Source: Planctomycetaceae bacterium (GTDB taxonomy: Bacteria; Planctomycetota; Planctomycetia; Pirellulales; Pirellulaceae). Taken from it: a DNA stretch of 9,387 bases. A model generated the notes under the pieces. That model ran no database searches, was not told where the DNA came from, and saw nothing but the letters and a program-made list of their open reading frames with translations. Every line of letters starts with the position of its first letter. The stretch's first letter is position 1. Of this stretch, positions 1-6,975 are shown piece after piece. Location: contig JAHEAM010000123.1 of NCBI GenBank assembly GCA_024642765.1, positions 1 through 9,387 of the forward strand, given 5' to 3'. Position numbers and translations under genes: made by a program.

Positions 1-2515
1 TGGAATCTTCAAGTCGATTGACGGTGGCGAAAGCTGGCGAGAGCTAACAAATGGAATTCCTGGCGGCGACAAAGGCAAAATCTCTCTCGGCGTTTCACCG
101 CAACAGAACAACGTTGTCTATGCAACTATCGAGTTGGTGAATCGCGAAGGCGGTTTTTATCGCAGCGACAACAACGGCGAGAGCTGGCAAAAAATGAGCG
201 ATTTCGTTTCGGGCGGAACGGGTCCGCATTACTACCAAGAGATTTATCTTGACCCTCATCGTTTTGATGTGATCTATCACGCCAACAATACACTTGTCCG
301 TAGCGTTGACGGTGGCCGAAACTTTGAGCCGGTTGAGGGAGAAAACAAGCACGTTGATAATCATGCCGTAGTCTTTCATCCATACGATCCCGATTTTTTG
401 CTTGTTGGATGCGATGGTGGCGTTTACAGTTCGAATGATTTTGCTAAGACCTATCGTTTTTTCGACAACTTGCCCGTAACACAGTTTTACAAAGTCGACG
501 TGGATTATGACTCTCCGTTTTACCATGTCGTCGGTGGTACCCAAGACAACAACTCCCAATATGGCCCGACCGCCACTCGATTTGTACAAGGCATCACGAA
601 TGCTGATTGGCAAATCACGATTGGCGGCGATGGACATGACAATGCGATCGACCCTGAGGACCCGAACATCATTTATTGCGAATCGCAACAAGGCTACATT
701 CGCCGTTTTGATCGTCGCACAGGTGAGTCGGTTGACATACGCCCGCAACCATCTGCCGGCGAAAAGGACTTTCGTTTCAATTGGGACGCCCCCATTTTGA
801 TTAGCCCACACAACCATAAACGAATTTACTTTGGTAGTCGCAAGCTACATCGCAGCGACGATCAAGGCGACTCTTGGACGACGTTGAGTCCGGATCTTTC
901 GCGTGGCATCGACCGCTGGACTCTACCAATCATGGGTCGGGTTTGGGGAATAGATGCGGGCTTCGATCTAATGGCAATGAGCGCCTATGGAAACATTACG
1001 TCGATTAGTGAATCGCCAGTGACAGAAGGTGTTATTTACGTTGGCACTGACGACGGACTAATTCAAGTCACGGAGGACGGAGGACAAAATTGGCGCAAAA
1101 TCGACCGATTCTTTGATGTGCCTGAGGGGGCTTTCATTAACGACGTAAAAGCCGACCGCCACGACGCGAACATGGTTTACGCTTGTCTCGATCATCACAA
1201 GACAGGCGATTACCAACCTTACGTGATCAAGAGCACCGATCGCGGGAGGACTTGGGTGTCGCTTGCCAAGACGCTGCCAGAACGCCATTTAGTTTGGCGT
1301 TTGGAACAAGACCATGTAAACGCGAACTTGTTATTCCTAGGAACTGAGTTCGGAGTGTTTACCTCTTTAGATGGTGGCCAGAAATGGATCAAACTAAATG
1401 CCGGAATGCCAACAATCCCCGTGCGAGACTTAGCAATTCAAAAACGGGAAAACGATTTAGTCTGTGCAACATTTGGGCGTGGGTTCTACGTGCTCGATGA
1501 CTACTCGCTGTTGCGCGAGCTGAGCCCGGATGTCTTAGAGGCGGAGGCTAAGATATTTCCAACACGAAAGAGTTGGTGGTACGATCGCGCTGATCGACTG
1601 GGCGGACGCAAGGGCTCGCAAGGAGACAACTTTTTTGTTTCTGATAATCCGACCTATGGCGCCGTCTTCTCGGTTCATTTGAAGGAGGCCTTTCAATCGA
1701 AACTTGAGAAACGCAAAGAGGCGGATCAAAAGGCTCGCAATGAAAACAAGGACGCCACAGTTCCGTCACTTGTAGAACTCGAAGCCGAAAAAAGCGAGCT
1801 TTCTCCCAAACGCTATTTGCAAATCAGAAATACAGCGGGAGACTTTATCGCGCGCATTGATTTGCCCAATTCGAAAGGCTTGCATCGCGTCTCCTGGGAT
1901 TTCCGGATGGCTCCAATGGGTGGCTCGAGTCTATCACAACTGGCCGGTCCAGGTACCTACACCGCGACAGCTACTGAATGGAACGGAACGGAGACGAAAT
2001 CTCTCACTGACGCTGTGCCATTTGAAGTCGTGGCGATGATTGAACCATCGTTGCCCCGAGTTGACCGCGATGCAATTGTTGCATTTCAAAAAGACGCTTA
2101 TGCCGAACAGATCAAACTGAATCGTGGAACTAGGAGATTGGCAAAAGCTCAATCAATCGTCGACGCAGCACGGAGCGTTGTCTCCGCGGGCCTTGCTGAA
2201 CCTGGCGAACTTTTGGCCGAGATACACCAACTGTCGCTGCGAATCGAGTCGATCGAAAAACAACTCAACGGCAACCCCATCCTGAGTGAACGTTACATCG
2301 AAGACGTGCCGACTGCTTCCTCGAGACTTTCGAACGCTCTGTTTGGATCGTTCTTCTCGACACACGGGCCGACAACAACGCATCGTGAGCAACTTGAGAT
2401 TGCCAAGGTTGAGTTGGCCGAGATTTTTCCGAGAATTGACGAACTGCTTGATGTGCAAGTCGAAGAGTTACGAAAAAAGTTGGAATTGCTGGGACTCGCC
2501 GTCAACGTCGATTAG
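1..2515 (+). CDS. Asp-box (BNR) repeat beta-propeller protein, sortilin/VPS10-like, 5'-truncated by the window edge
   Basis: The frame is open from the first complete codon at position 2 and has no convincing start in the window, so the N-terminus and any signal peptide lie to the left; 838 residues are visible. Asp-box motifs (S/T-x-D-x-G-x-x-W/F) occur at about 14 (SIDGGESW), 164 (SDNNGESW), 302 (SVDGGRNF), 854 (SDDQGDSW), 1070 (TEDGGQNW), 1232 (STDRGRTW) and 1364 (SLDGGQKW), which marks a multi-bladed beta-propeller. The propeller ends near 1472-1500 with TFGRGFYVLDDYS, a typical closing signature of bacterial members. A charged Lys/Glu segment follows (about 1690-1810), then a small beta-sandwich-like region (about 1811-2040, with a WDFRMAP stretch and GPGTYTATATEWNG), then a mostly helical C-terminus. 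Such proteins are usually annotated as exported glycosyl hydrolase or sortilin-like, but Asp-boxes stabilise the fold and are not catalytic. No sialidase active site can be claimed. Substrate is unknown. Confidence 0.9.
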   Translation, partial: GIFKSIDGGESWRELTNGIPGGDKGKISLGVSPQQNNVVYATIELVNREGGFYRSDNNGESWQKMSDFVSGGTGPHYYQEIYLDPHRFDVIYHANNTLVRSVDGGRNFEPVEGENKHVDNHAVVFHPYDPDFLLVGCDGGVYSSNDFAKTYRFFDNLPVTQFYKVDVDYDSPFYHVVGGTQDNNSQYGPTATRFVQGITNADWQITIGGDGHDNAIDPEDPNIIYCESQQGYIRRFDRRTGESVDIRPQPSAGEKDFRFNWDAPILISPHNHKRIYFGSRKLHRSDDQGDSWTTLSPDLSRGIDRWTLPIMGRVWGIDAGFDLMAMSAYGNITSISESPVTEGVIYVGTDDGLIQVTEDGGQNWRKIDRFFDVPEGAFINDVKADRHDANMVYACLDHHKTGDYQPYVIKSTDRGRTWVSLAKTLPERHLVWRLEQDHVNANLLFLGTEFGVFTSLDGGQKWIKLNAGMPTIPVRDLAIQKRENDLVCATFGRGFYVLDDYSLLRELSPDVLEAEAKIFPTRKSWWYDRADRLGGRKGSQGDNFFVSDNPTYGAVFSVHLKEAFQSKLEKRKEADQKARNENKDATVPSLVELEAEKSELSPKRYLQIRNTAGDFIARIDLPNSKGLHRVSWDFRMAPMGGSSLSQLAGPGTYTATATEWNGTETKSLTDAVPFEVVAMIEPSLPRVDRDAIVAFQKDAYAEQIKLNRGTRRLAKAQSIVDAARSVVSAGLAEPGELLAEIHQLSLRIESIEKQLNGNPILSERYIEDVPTASSRLSNALFGSFFSTHGPTTTHREQLEIAKVELAEIFPRIDELLDVQVEELRKKLELLGLAVNVD

Positions 2516-2541
2516 TCAAGCGAACAGATTATCGAAGGTGT

Positions 2542-2585
2542 GTGAGCCCTTGAGCGTCGGGATACATAACGCTTGCTCGGCTCAC
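2542..2585 (+). other. Two-tier hairpin downstream of the BNR gene
   Basis: Outer arms GTGAGCC (2542-2548) and GGCTCAC (2579-2585) are perfectly complementary. Inner arms AGCGT (2553-2557) and ACGCT (2569-2573) are also complementary, separated by an asymmetric internal loop and closed by an 11-nt loop. It lies 26 bases after the BNR stop codon. There is no T-tract after it, so it is not a canonical intrinsic terminator. It could be a 3'-end stabilising structure, a Rho-related structure or a copy of a dispersed intergenic repeat. Confidence 0.5.
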
Positions 2586-2609
2586 GGCAAAAGAAAATCG
2601 TAACAATAA

Positions 2610-2627
2610 GGGCACGAGCGCGTGCCC
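2610..2627 (+). other. Short GC-rich hairpin (possible non-canonical terminator)
   Basis: A perfect 7-bp inverted repeat GGGCACG / CGTGCCC surrounds an AGCG loop. It follows an A-rich stretch and is followed by CCAATG rather than a T-tract. It sits between the BNR gene and the yeiH-like gene, 25 bases after the preceding hairpin. A role in ending the upstream transcript or protecting its 3' end is inferred; the pairing itself is visible. Confidence 0.45.
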
Positions 2628-2718
2628 CCAATGATTCACGCCCAAATCGGTGTTGTAGACGCAGCGATCGAACACGATAATCATTCCAACCGGTTTGACA
2701 TTCTTTTAGGAAATATCA

Positions 2719-4107
2719 ATGGTGAATGAATCGCCCTCCGAAGTAATCGAAAAAAAATCAAAAAGTGTGCTTTCAGAAGATTTGCTTGCCATTTTGGTCG
2801 GCTGGATTGTCCTGCTGGTCAGTTTGATTTCGGTGAAATTGGTCGCGACCGATGTGACGGCCAAAAAGGCTAGTAATTTACTTTCAAATTGGATTGCAAA
2901 ACCGGGAAAGTGGGTTAGCTCACCAGTCGATAGTTTTTTCGACAAAGACAAAAGCCTTTGGGTGGGTGTGGTGGGTGCAGGTCTTGCTTGCCTGTTGTTG
3001 TTCGGGATTGGTGCGCTGTTGCGACGAGTTTCCTTGCCAAGATTTTCGCTGGCGTTTGGTGCGGTATTCATTTTGGCCGTACTCGCGTACATGTTATCCG
3101 GGCAAAGAATGATCGAGGCCTATAACCTCGAATATGTTTTGTGGGCTTTGTTGGCGGGGCTGCTGATCAGCAATACGGTTGGCACTCCCAGCTGGATTCG
3201 TCCGGCAATTTCGACCGAATTCTATATCAAATCTGGCTTGGTTCTACTCGGTGCCGAGATCCTATTTGGGAAGCTCCTGGCGCTCGGCGTTCCCGGCGTT
3301 TTTGTGGCTTGGGTGGTGACCCCGATCGTACTGATTACCACATTTTGGTTTGGGCAACGCGTTTTGAAAATGCAGTCACCTGCACTCAATATGGTCATCA
3401 GTGCTGATATGAGCGTTTGTGGCGTTTCAGCAGCGATCGCAACTGCCTCCGCCTGTCGCGCTAAAAAAGAAGAATTGTCGCTTGCAATTAGTATGTCGTT
3501 GACCTTTACCGTCGTAATGATGATCGTCATGCCCATTTTGGTGAAATGGATGAATCTGGATACCATCGTTGCAGGTGCATGGATTGGTGGAACGATCGAC
3601 TCGACAGGAGCAGTTTCGGCTGCCGGTGAGGCTTTAGGCAAGGAAGCACTGGAGGTTGCTTCGACGGTCAAAATGATTCAAAATATTTTGATTGGTGTTA
3701 TTGCTTTTTTTGTTGCAGTCTATTGGGTCACATTCGTTGAGAAGGGCGCGGCTAATTCACGAGTCGGTGTTGGTGAAATCTGGAAACGATTTCCGAAGTT
3801 TATTCTTGGCTTCGTCTTGGCATCGATCGTGTTTTCAATGATTCACGAATCGGGTTCGGACGGTGAGATGTTGGTGAAAGCGACCACAGGCGTCACCAAA
3901 ACAATGCGCGGTTGGTTTTTCTGCCTAGGTTTTGTTTGCATTGGATTGGATACGAACTTCCGAGAGCTCGGCAAGCAAATGGCAGGCGGGAAGCCGTTGA
4001 TCTTATACGCTTGCGGGCAAACACTCAATTTGGCGCTGACGTTACTCATGTCGTGGTTGATGTTCAAGATCGTGTTTCCCGAGTCCTCTACCGTTTTGGG
4101 AAACTAA
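2719..4107 (+). CDS. YeiH-family (UPF0324) putative sulfate exporter, polytopic membrane protein
   Basis: The 462-residue product is strongly hydrophobic with roughly 11-12 predicted membrane segments by eye (first about residues 20-42, then 81-100, 107-126, 137-153, 169-210 as two, 224-275 as two, 318-342, 359-375, 397-413 and 425-450). The conserved core fits the YeiH/UPF0324 family: CGVSAAIATASACRAKKEE at 234-252, GGTIDSTGAVSAAGEALG at 290-307 and GLDTNFREL at 409-417. The family is annotated as putative sulfate exporters, largely by inference, so the substrate should be regarded as unproven. The protein is about 100 residues longer than the usual 340-350, mainly from an N-terminal extension that carries an extra membrane helix and a soluble stretch (43-80). 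The ATG is preceded by AGGA at 2708-2711 with 7-nt spacing. A small membrane protein gene overlaps its stop codon, which suggests a two-gene transcript. Confidence 0.88.
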   Translation: MVNESPSEVIEKKSKSVLSEDLLAILVGWIVLLVSLISVKLVATDVTAKKASNLLSNWIAKPGKWVSSPVDSFFDKDKSLWVGVVGAGLACLLLFGIGALLRRVSLPRFSLAFGAVFILAVLAYMLSGQRMIEAYNLEYVLWALLAGLLISNTVGTPSWIRPAISTEFYIKSGLVLLGAEILFGKLLALGVPGVFVAWVVTPIVLITTFWFGQRVLKMQSPALNMVISADMSVCGVSAAIATASACRAKKEELSLAISMSLTFTVVMMIVMPILVKWMNLDTIVAGAWIGGTIDSTGAVSAAGEALGKEALEVASTVKMIQNILIGVIAFFVAVYWVTFVEKGAANSRVGVGEIWKRFPKFILGFVLASIVFSMIHESGSDGEMLVKATTGVTKTMRGWFFCLGFVCIGLDTNFRELGKQMAGGKPLILYACGQTLNLALTLLMSWLMFKIVFPESSTVLGN

Positions 4108-4313
4108 TGAATGCCATAAAGAGGACGAATTGGCTCGCTCTAGCTCTCTGGTGTACGGGGATCTCGATCGTCTGGTGCCTGCTCCTACCCGCCTGGACAC
4201 GCCAATCGGAAAACGCAAATTGGCTAAATCGCCTCGATCAACACGGTATCAATCCGAGCGCGATGTTTTACACGGAGCAAGAATTGATTGGAATTAACTC
4301 CATTTCGAAGTAA
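4107..4313 (+). CDS. Small single-pass membrane protein, translationally coupled to the yeiH-like gene
   Basis: The ATG at 4107-4109 shares its first base with the TAA of the preceding gene (TAATGA), the classic arrangement for translational coupling. The product has 68 residues: a short basic N-terminus (MNAIKRTN), one hydrophobic helix at about residues 9-29, then a polar tail containing NRLDQHGINPSAMFYTEQE. GGGAAA just upstream can serve as a ribosome binding site. The frame remains open further upstream inside the yeiH-like gene, but the coupled ATG gives a coherent membrane protein and is preferred. I do not recognise the family. The juxtaposition suggests an accessory subunit or regulator of the transporter; this is inference. 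The N-in topology follows from the positive residues before the helix. Confidence 0.68.
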   Translation: MNAIKRTNWLALALWCTGISIVWCLLLPAWTRQSENANWLNRLDQHGINPSAMFYTEQELIGINSISK

Positions 4314-4314
4314 C

Positions 4315-4330
4315 TGGCACGAATAAGGCA
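4315..4330 (+). promoter_or_regulatory. Sigma-54-like -24/-12 motif (weaker)
   Basis: TGGCACGAATAAGGCA has a perfect -24 half (TGGCACG) and the invariant GC of the -12 half at the required distance (GG and GC separated by 10 bases). The -12 half is otherwise AGGCA rather than TTGCA. It begins two bases after the stop codon of the small membrane protein gene and points at the cytochrome gene. The call comes from consensus matching only. Confidence 0.35.
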
Positions 4331-4399
4331 AAATCCCCAAAAGCCCTTCTATCATCTTTTTAGAGTCGAACGACTGGGCTCAACGCATAGCAGCCGAAT

Positions 4400-4415
4400 T
4401 GGAACGGAATTTGCA
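4400..4415 (+). promoter_or_regulatory. Sigma-54-like -24/-12 promoter upstream of the cytochrome/USP-GspE genes
   Basis: TGGAACGGAATTTGCA matches the sigma-54 consensus TGGCACR-N4-TTGCW at every defined position except one (A instead of C at the fourth base), with GG and GC separated by exactly 10 bases. Transcription would start near 4426, leaving a leader of about 167 nt before the cytochrome ATG. Sigma-54 is present in planctomycetes. No enhancer-binding site was identified, so this remains a prediction. Confidence 0.45.
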
Positions 4416-4592
4416 CTTTCTATCGCAAGCCATTTTGGCTTCAAACTCCTGCAGCCATAGCAAGCGTTTGTAGCCATTTGAGCACATCAAAAAGAAAGCG
4501 GGCGAATTCGCTCGCGAAACTTGCACGCTTGCTTCTTGGCGATTTTCTAAGACGCGATACTCAAATTATTTTTTGCTAATCAGGAGAATTCA

Positions 4593-5108
4593 ATGGTTCG
4601 TACTCTTTTTGTAACAGGCAGCTTGACCTCGTTTCTTCTGCTCTTTATTGCGTCCACCGCCCAAAAACCGGAATCACCCATTGTGCGACAACAAGATTCA
4701 CAAACGGATCAAGAACAAGATGAATTGCCGCAGAAAAATCAAAACCAAGATGAAGAAGAACGAATATTGATCCCAGCCGACGGTGAGAACGCCGTCGCTC
4801 GGCGTGACTTCATGCGAACAAAACTCATGTACACCAAAAACATCTTCGAGGGTCTGACACTCGGCGACTTTGAGGCTGTCGAACAAGGAATCAATGAAGT
4901 CAAGATGATAACGGAGGGCGAGCAATGGATCGCGATTGACAATGCTGAATACCGAAAATTAACTGCAGAGTTCCGGACGTCGGCAGACCGATTGCTCAGA
5001 GCTGCCAAGACCAAAAACTCCGATGCTACCGCCTTGCGATTTTACGAAATGTCGACCCGCTGCATCGACTGTCACAAACGTCTTGATCACGCAAAGTATC
5101 AGTTGTAA
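4593..5108 (+). CDS. Exported cytochrome c556/c'-like protein with C-terminal haem site
   Basis: The 171-residue product begins with a signal-peptide-like segment (residues 1-23, hydrophobic core SFLLLFIA, likely cleavage after STA), so it probably acts outside the cytoplasmic membrane. Residues 24-60 are a low-complexity Gln/Asp/Glu linker. Residues 64-171 are helical and end with CIDCH at 157-161, a covalent c-type haem site only ten residues from the C-terminus. That placement is typical of class II (c'/c556) four-helix cytochromes. Met74 or Met79 in RDFMRTKLMYTKNIFEG is in the right place for a distal ligand as in c556, though this is inference. AGGAG at 4582-4586, 6 nt before the ATG, supports the start. 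The USP-GspE gene follows after 61 bp without a visible terminator, so co-transcription is possible. The redox partner is unknown. Confidence 0.83.
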   Translation: MVRTLFVTGSLTSFLLLFIASTAQKPESPIVRQQDSQTDQEQDELPQKNQNQDEEERILIPADGENAVARRDFMRTKLMYTKNIFEGLTLGDFEAVEQGINEVKMITEGEQWIAIDNAEYRKLTAEFRTSADRLLRAAKTKNSDATALRFYEMSTRCIDCHKRLDHAKYQL

Positions 5109-5169
5109 ATTTGTGATTCCTTTTCGTCTGCCTAACTGTTTTCAGAATAATGTTCGAGAGTGAATTCGT

Positions 5170-6975
5170 ATGCCGATCATCAAACAAATTCTTGTGCCAA
5201 CCGATTTCAGTCGCAATAGTGGCCAAGCGATTCATTACGCATGTGATTTGGCAATCGAGCACAAGGCTCGTTTGCATCTATTGCATATTGGCGGTGACAA
5301 AGGAGACGACTCCCCTCAATTAATACGCTTGGCGAAAATGATTGAGGCACACTCCGAAATGGCCATCGACACGGTGAAAAAAGTGATCGATGGCAAACCA
5401 GCCGAGGCTATTCAGCAGTATGCGCAGGACAACGAAGTCGACTTAATTGTCATGGGAACTCATGGTCGTACGGGTTTCCTCCACATGACGATGGGCAGTG
5501 TCGCCGAAAAAGTTGTCCGCGAAGCGCCTTGCCCAGTCCTTGTCTTAGGACCGCAATATGGTGGACATGTAACAATGGAACATGCCTCAAAAATCTTGCT
5601 CACCGCAATTGGAAAGGGCATCGAAGGGCAACCAGAAACTGGTCGTTCGCAAATGTACAAGATTTTGCTTGAAGAATTGAGGATTCCGGCCACAACCGCA
5701 ATTCTGCTGATTGGCGAATTGGAAGAAAAGGGAGTCCTCAAGTACTCAGGCAACAAATGGACAGTGGTTGACGAGCCAAATTCTAGAGGCGATGACTCGC
5801 AATTCCTACCGGATTTTTCTTCCGAGTCTGCGGCCGTCGATATTATCAAACGCGCACGGCGATTGGGCGCGACCGACATTCACCTTGATCCGATCGAAAA
5901 CAATGAGCACGTGTTGCGAATTCGAACAGACGGGAAACTGCGAGAGTACTGTCGCCTTAATCAAGCGGTGGCCATTCATTTGACAAACCAATTAAAATCG
6001 ATGGCCAACCTCGACACTGCCGACCCGTTTCGTGCGAAGGAAGGTCATTTGCATTTGCCTGACAAGTACGCGGACCTTGATATTCGCTTCACATCGATTC
6101 CTGTTTCTGGAGGTCAAGCCGTTTCTCTCCGACTGTTCGACTCGCGCAAAATCTTTTTACCACTGGAACACTTGGGGTTCCTTGAATCAGCGATGTTCTC
6201 GATCAACAAGATGCTGCACAGTGGCGAGGGAATTATTTTGGTCACGGGACCCACTGGTTCTGGCAAGACCACCACAGTCTATTCGATGCTGCAGTCTGTG
6301 AGCGAAGGAAACCAAAACATCGTTTCTATCGAGGATCCCGTCGAATATTTCATTCCGTTTGTGCGGCAGATAAGTGTTGATGCCAAGCATGGAGTGACGA
6401 TGTCCGAGGGACTAAAAACAGTCTTACGAATGGACCCCGACGTTATTTTTGTTGGAGAAATCCGCGATGGTGAGGCAGCGTCCATGGGCATGCGTGCAGC
6501 AAGTAGTGGGAAATATGTATTCTCAACGATGCACACGCGAGACGTAGCCTCAACAATTACTGCTTTGCGCGATTTCGGACTGGATGATCGGACGCTCAGC
6601 TCGAATTTGACAGGAATCGTCAATCAGCGACTAATCCGACGCCTATGTTCGGAATGCAAACAACCGATCGATTTGAATAGCTCGCAAAAAAACGCCTTTG
6701 CATGTGCTGGCATTGAAATCCCCGAGAAAGTTTACGCACCAATGGGATGTGAAGTATGCTCCGGTTCGGGCTACCATGGTCGAATCGGTATCTTCGAAGT
6801 CGTGCACTTCCAAAATGAAATTCGCGACGCCATTTCAGCTGGCAATTCTGAAAAGGAAGTAAGAACGGCACTGCGATCATTTGGATTGGGTACTTTAGAA
6901 GAGGACGCCTTGAAGAAGGTCGCTTTAGGACTCATCAATTTTGATGAAGCTACAAGTGTGCGCTGGCTATCGTAG
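5170..6975 (+). CDS. Fusion of universal stress protein (UspA-like) domain with GspE/PilB-type secretion ATPase
   Basis: One uninterrupted 601-residue frame joins two complete modules. Residues 1-128 form a USP domain (KQILVPTDFS at 5-14, DLIVMGTHGRTG at 91-102, CPVLVLGP at 121-128) with the ATP-binding motif G-x2-G-x9-G-S intact at G96, G99, G109 and S110. Residues 138-203 look like two helices plus a beta-wing (winged-helix-like) and end in KYSGNKWTVVDE. Residues 215-600 are a type II secretion/type IV pilus ATPase: GATDIHLDP (233-241), Walker A GPTGSGKT (360-367), Asp box IEDPVEY (387-393), Walker B region DVIFVGEIRD (424-433), His box STMHT (452-456), and a tetracysteine zinc site C493/C496 with C527/C530 before GYHGRIGIFE. 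All catalytic motifs look intact. The usual N1 domain is replaced by USP plus the linker. GAGAG at 5156-5160 is a modest ribosome site. No pilin, platform or secretin genes are nearby. A stress-gated motor or regulator is inferred. Confidence 0.92.
   Translation: MPIIKQILVPTDFSRNSGQAIHYACDLAIEHKARLHLLHIGGDKGDDSPQLIRLAKMIEAHSEMAIDTVKKVIDGKPAEAIQQYAQDNEVDLIVMGTHGRTGFLHMTMGSVAEKVVREAPCPVLVLGPQYGGHVTMEHASKILLTAIGKGIEGQPETGRSQMYKILLEELRIPATTAILLIGELEEKGVLKYSGNKWTVVDEPNSRGDDSQFLPDFSSESAAVDIIKRARRLGATDIHLDPIENNEHVLRIRTDGKLREYCRLNQAVAIHLTNQLKSMANLDTADPFRAKEGHLHLPDKYADLDIRFTSIPVSGGQAVSLRLFDSRKIFLPLEHLGFLESAMFSINKMLHSGEGIILVTGPTGSGKTTTVYSMLQSVSEGNQNIVSIEDPVEYFIPFVRQISVDAKHGVTMSEGLKTVLRMDPDVIFVGEIRDGEAASMGMRAASSGKYVFSTMHTRDVASTITALRDFGLDDRTLSSNLTGIVNQRLIRRLCSECKQPIDLNSSQKNAFACAGIEIPEKVYAPMGCEVCSGSGYHGRIGIFEVVHFQNEIRDAISAGNSEKEVRTALRSFGLGTLEEDALKKVALGLINFDEATSVRWLS

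Larger units (their letters stand above)
4314..4592 (+). other. 279-bp intergenic leader upstream of the cytochrome gene
   Basis: No convincing coding frame is seen. The stretch holds two sigma-54-like motifs (4315-4330 and 4400-4415, listed separately) and a 7-bp inverted repeat with an AATT loop, 4498-4504 paired with 4509-4515, including one G-U pair and centred on the palindrome GCGAATTCGC. It also carries loosely repeated AGCCAT(A/T)TTG-like words (about 4429-4438 and 4472-4480). No intrinsic terminator for the upstream pair was found. Confidence 0.5.

Noticed and set aside
95..817. A 240-residue open frame on the minus strand
   Set aside because: It lies wholly opposite the Asp-box gene, whose motifs are clear. 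The translation has no recognisable domain and no ribosome site.
1..2515. A true sialidase call for the Asp-box protein
   Set aside because: Asp-boxes are structural, and the Arg triad and Tyr/Glu pair of sialidases could not be identified. Only the propeller fold is supported.
2695..2700. TTGACA, a perfect -35 hexamer before the yeiH-like gene
   Set aside because: A -10 element at normal spacing would fall on or after the start codon, and none is present there.
3222..3671. A 149-residue minus-strand frame
   Set aside because: It is antisense to the conserved core of the YeiH-like gene. Its composition (Ser/Thr/Ile-rich) is what the reverse complement of a membrane protein gene gives.
5170..6975. 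The USP-GspE fusion as an artefact of a sequencing frameshift joining two genes
   Set aside because: Both modules and the linker are in the same frame with consistent codon use. There is no second start with a ribosome site at the junction, and the linker itself has a coherent predicted fold.
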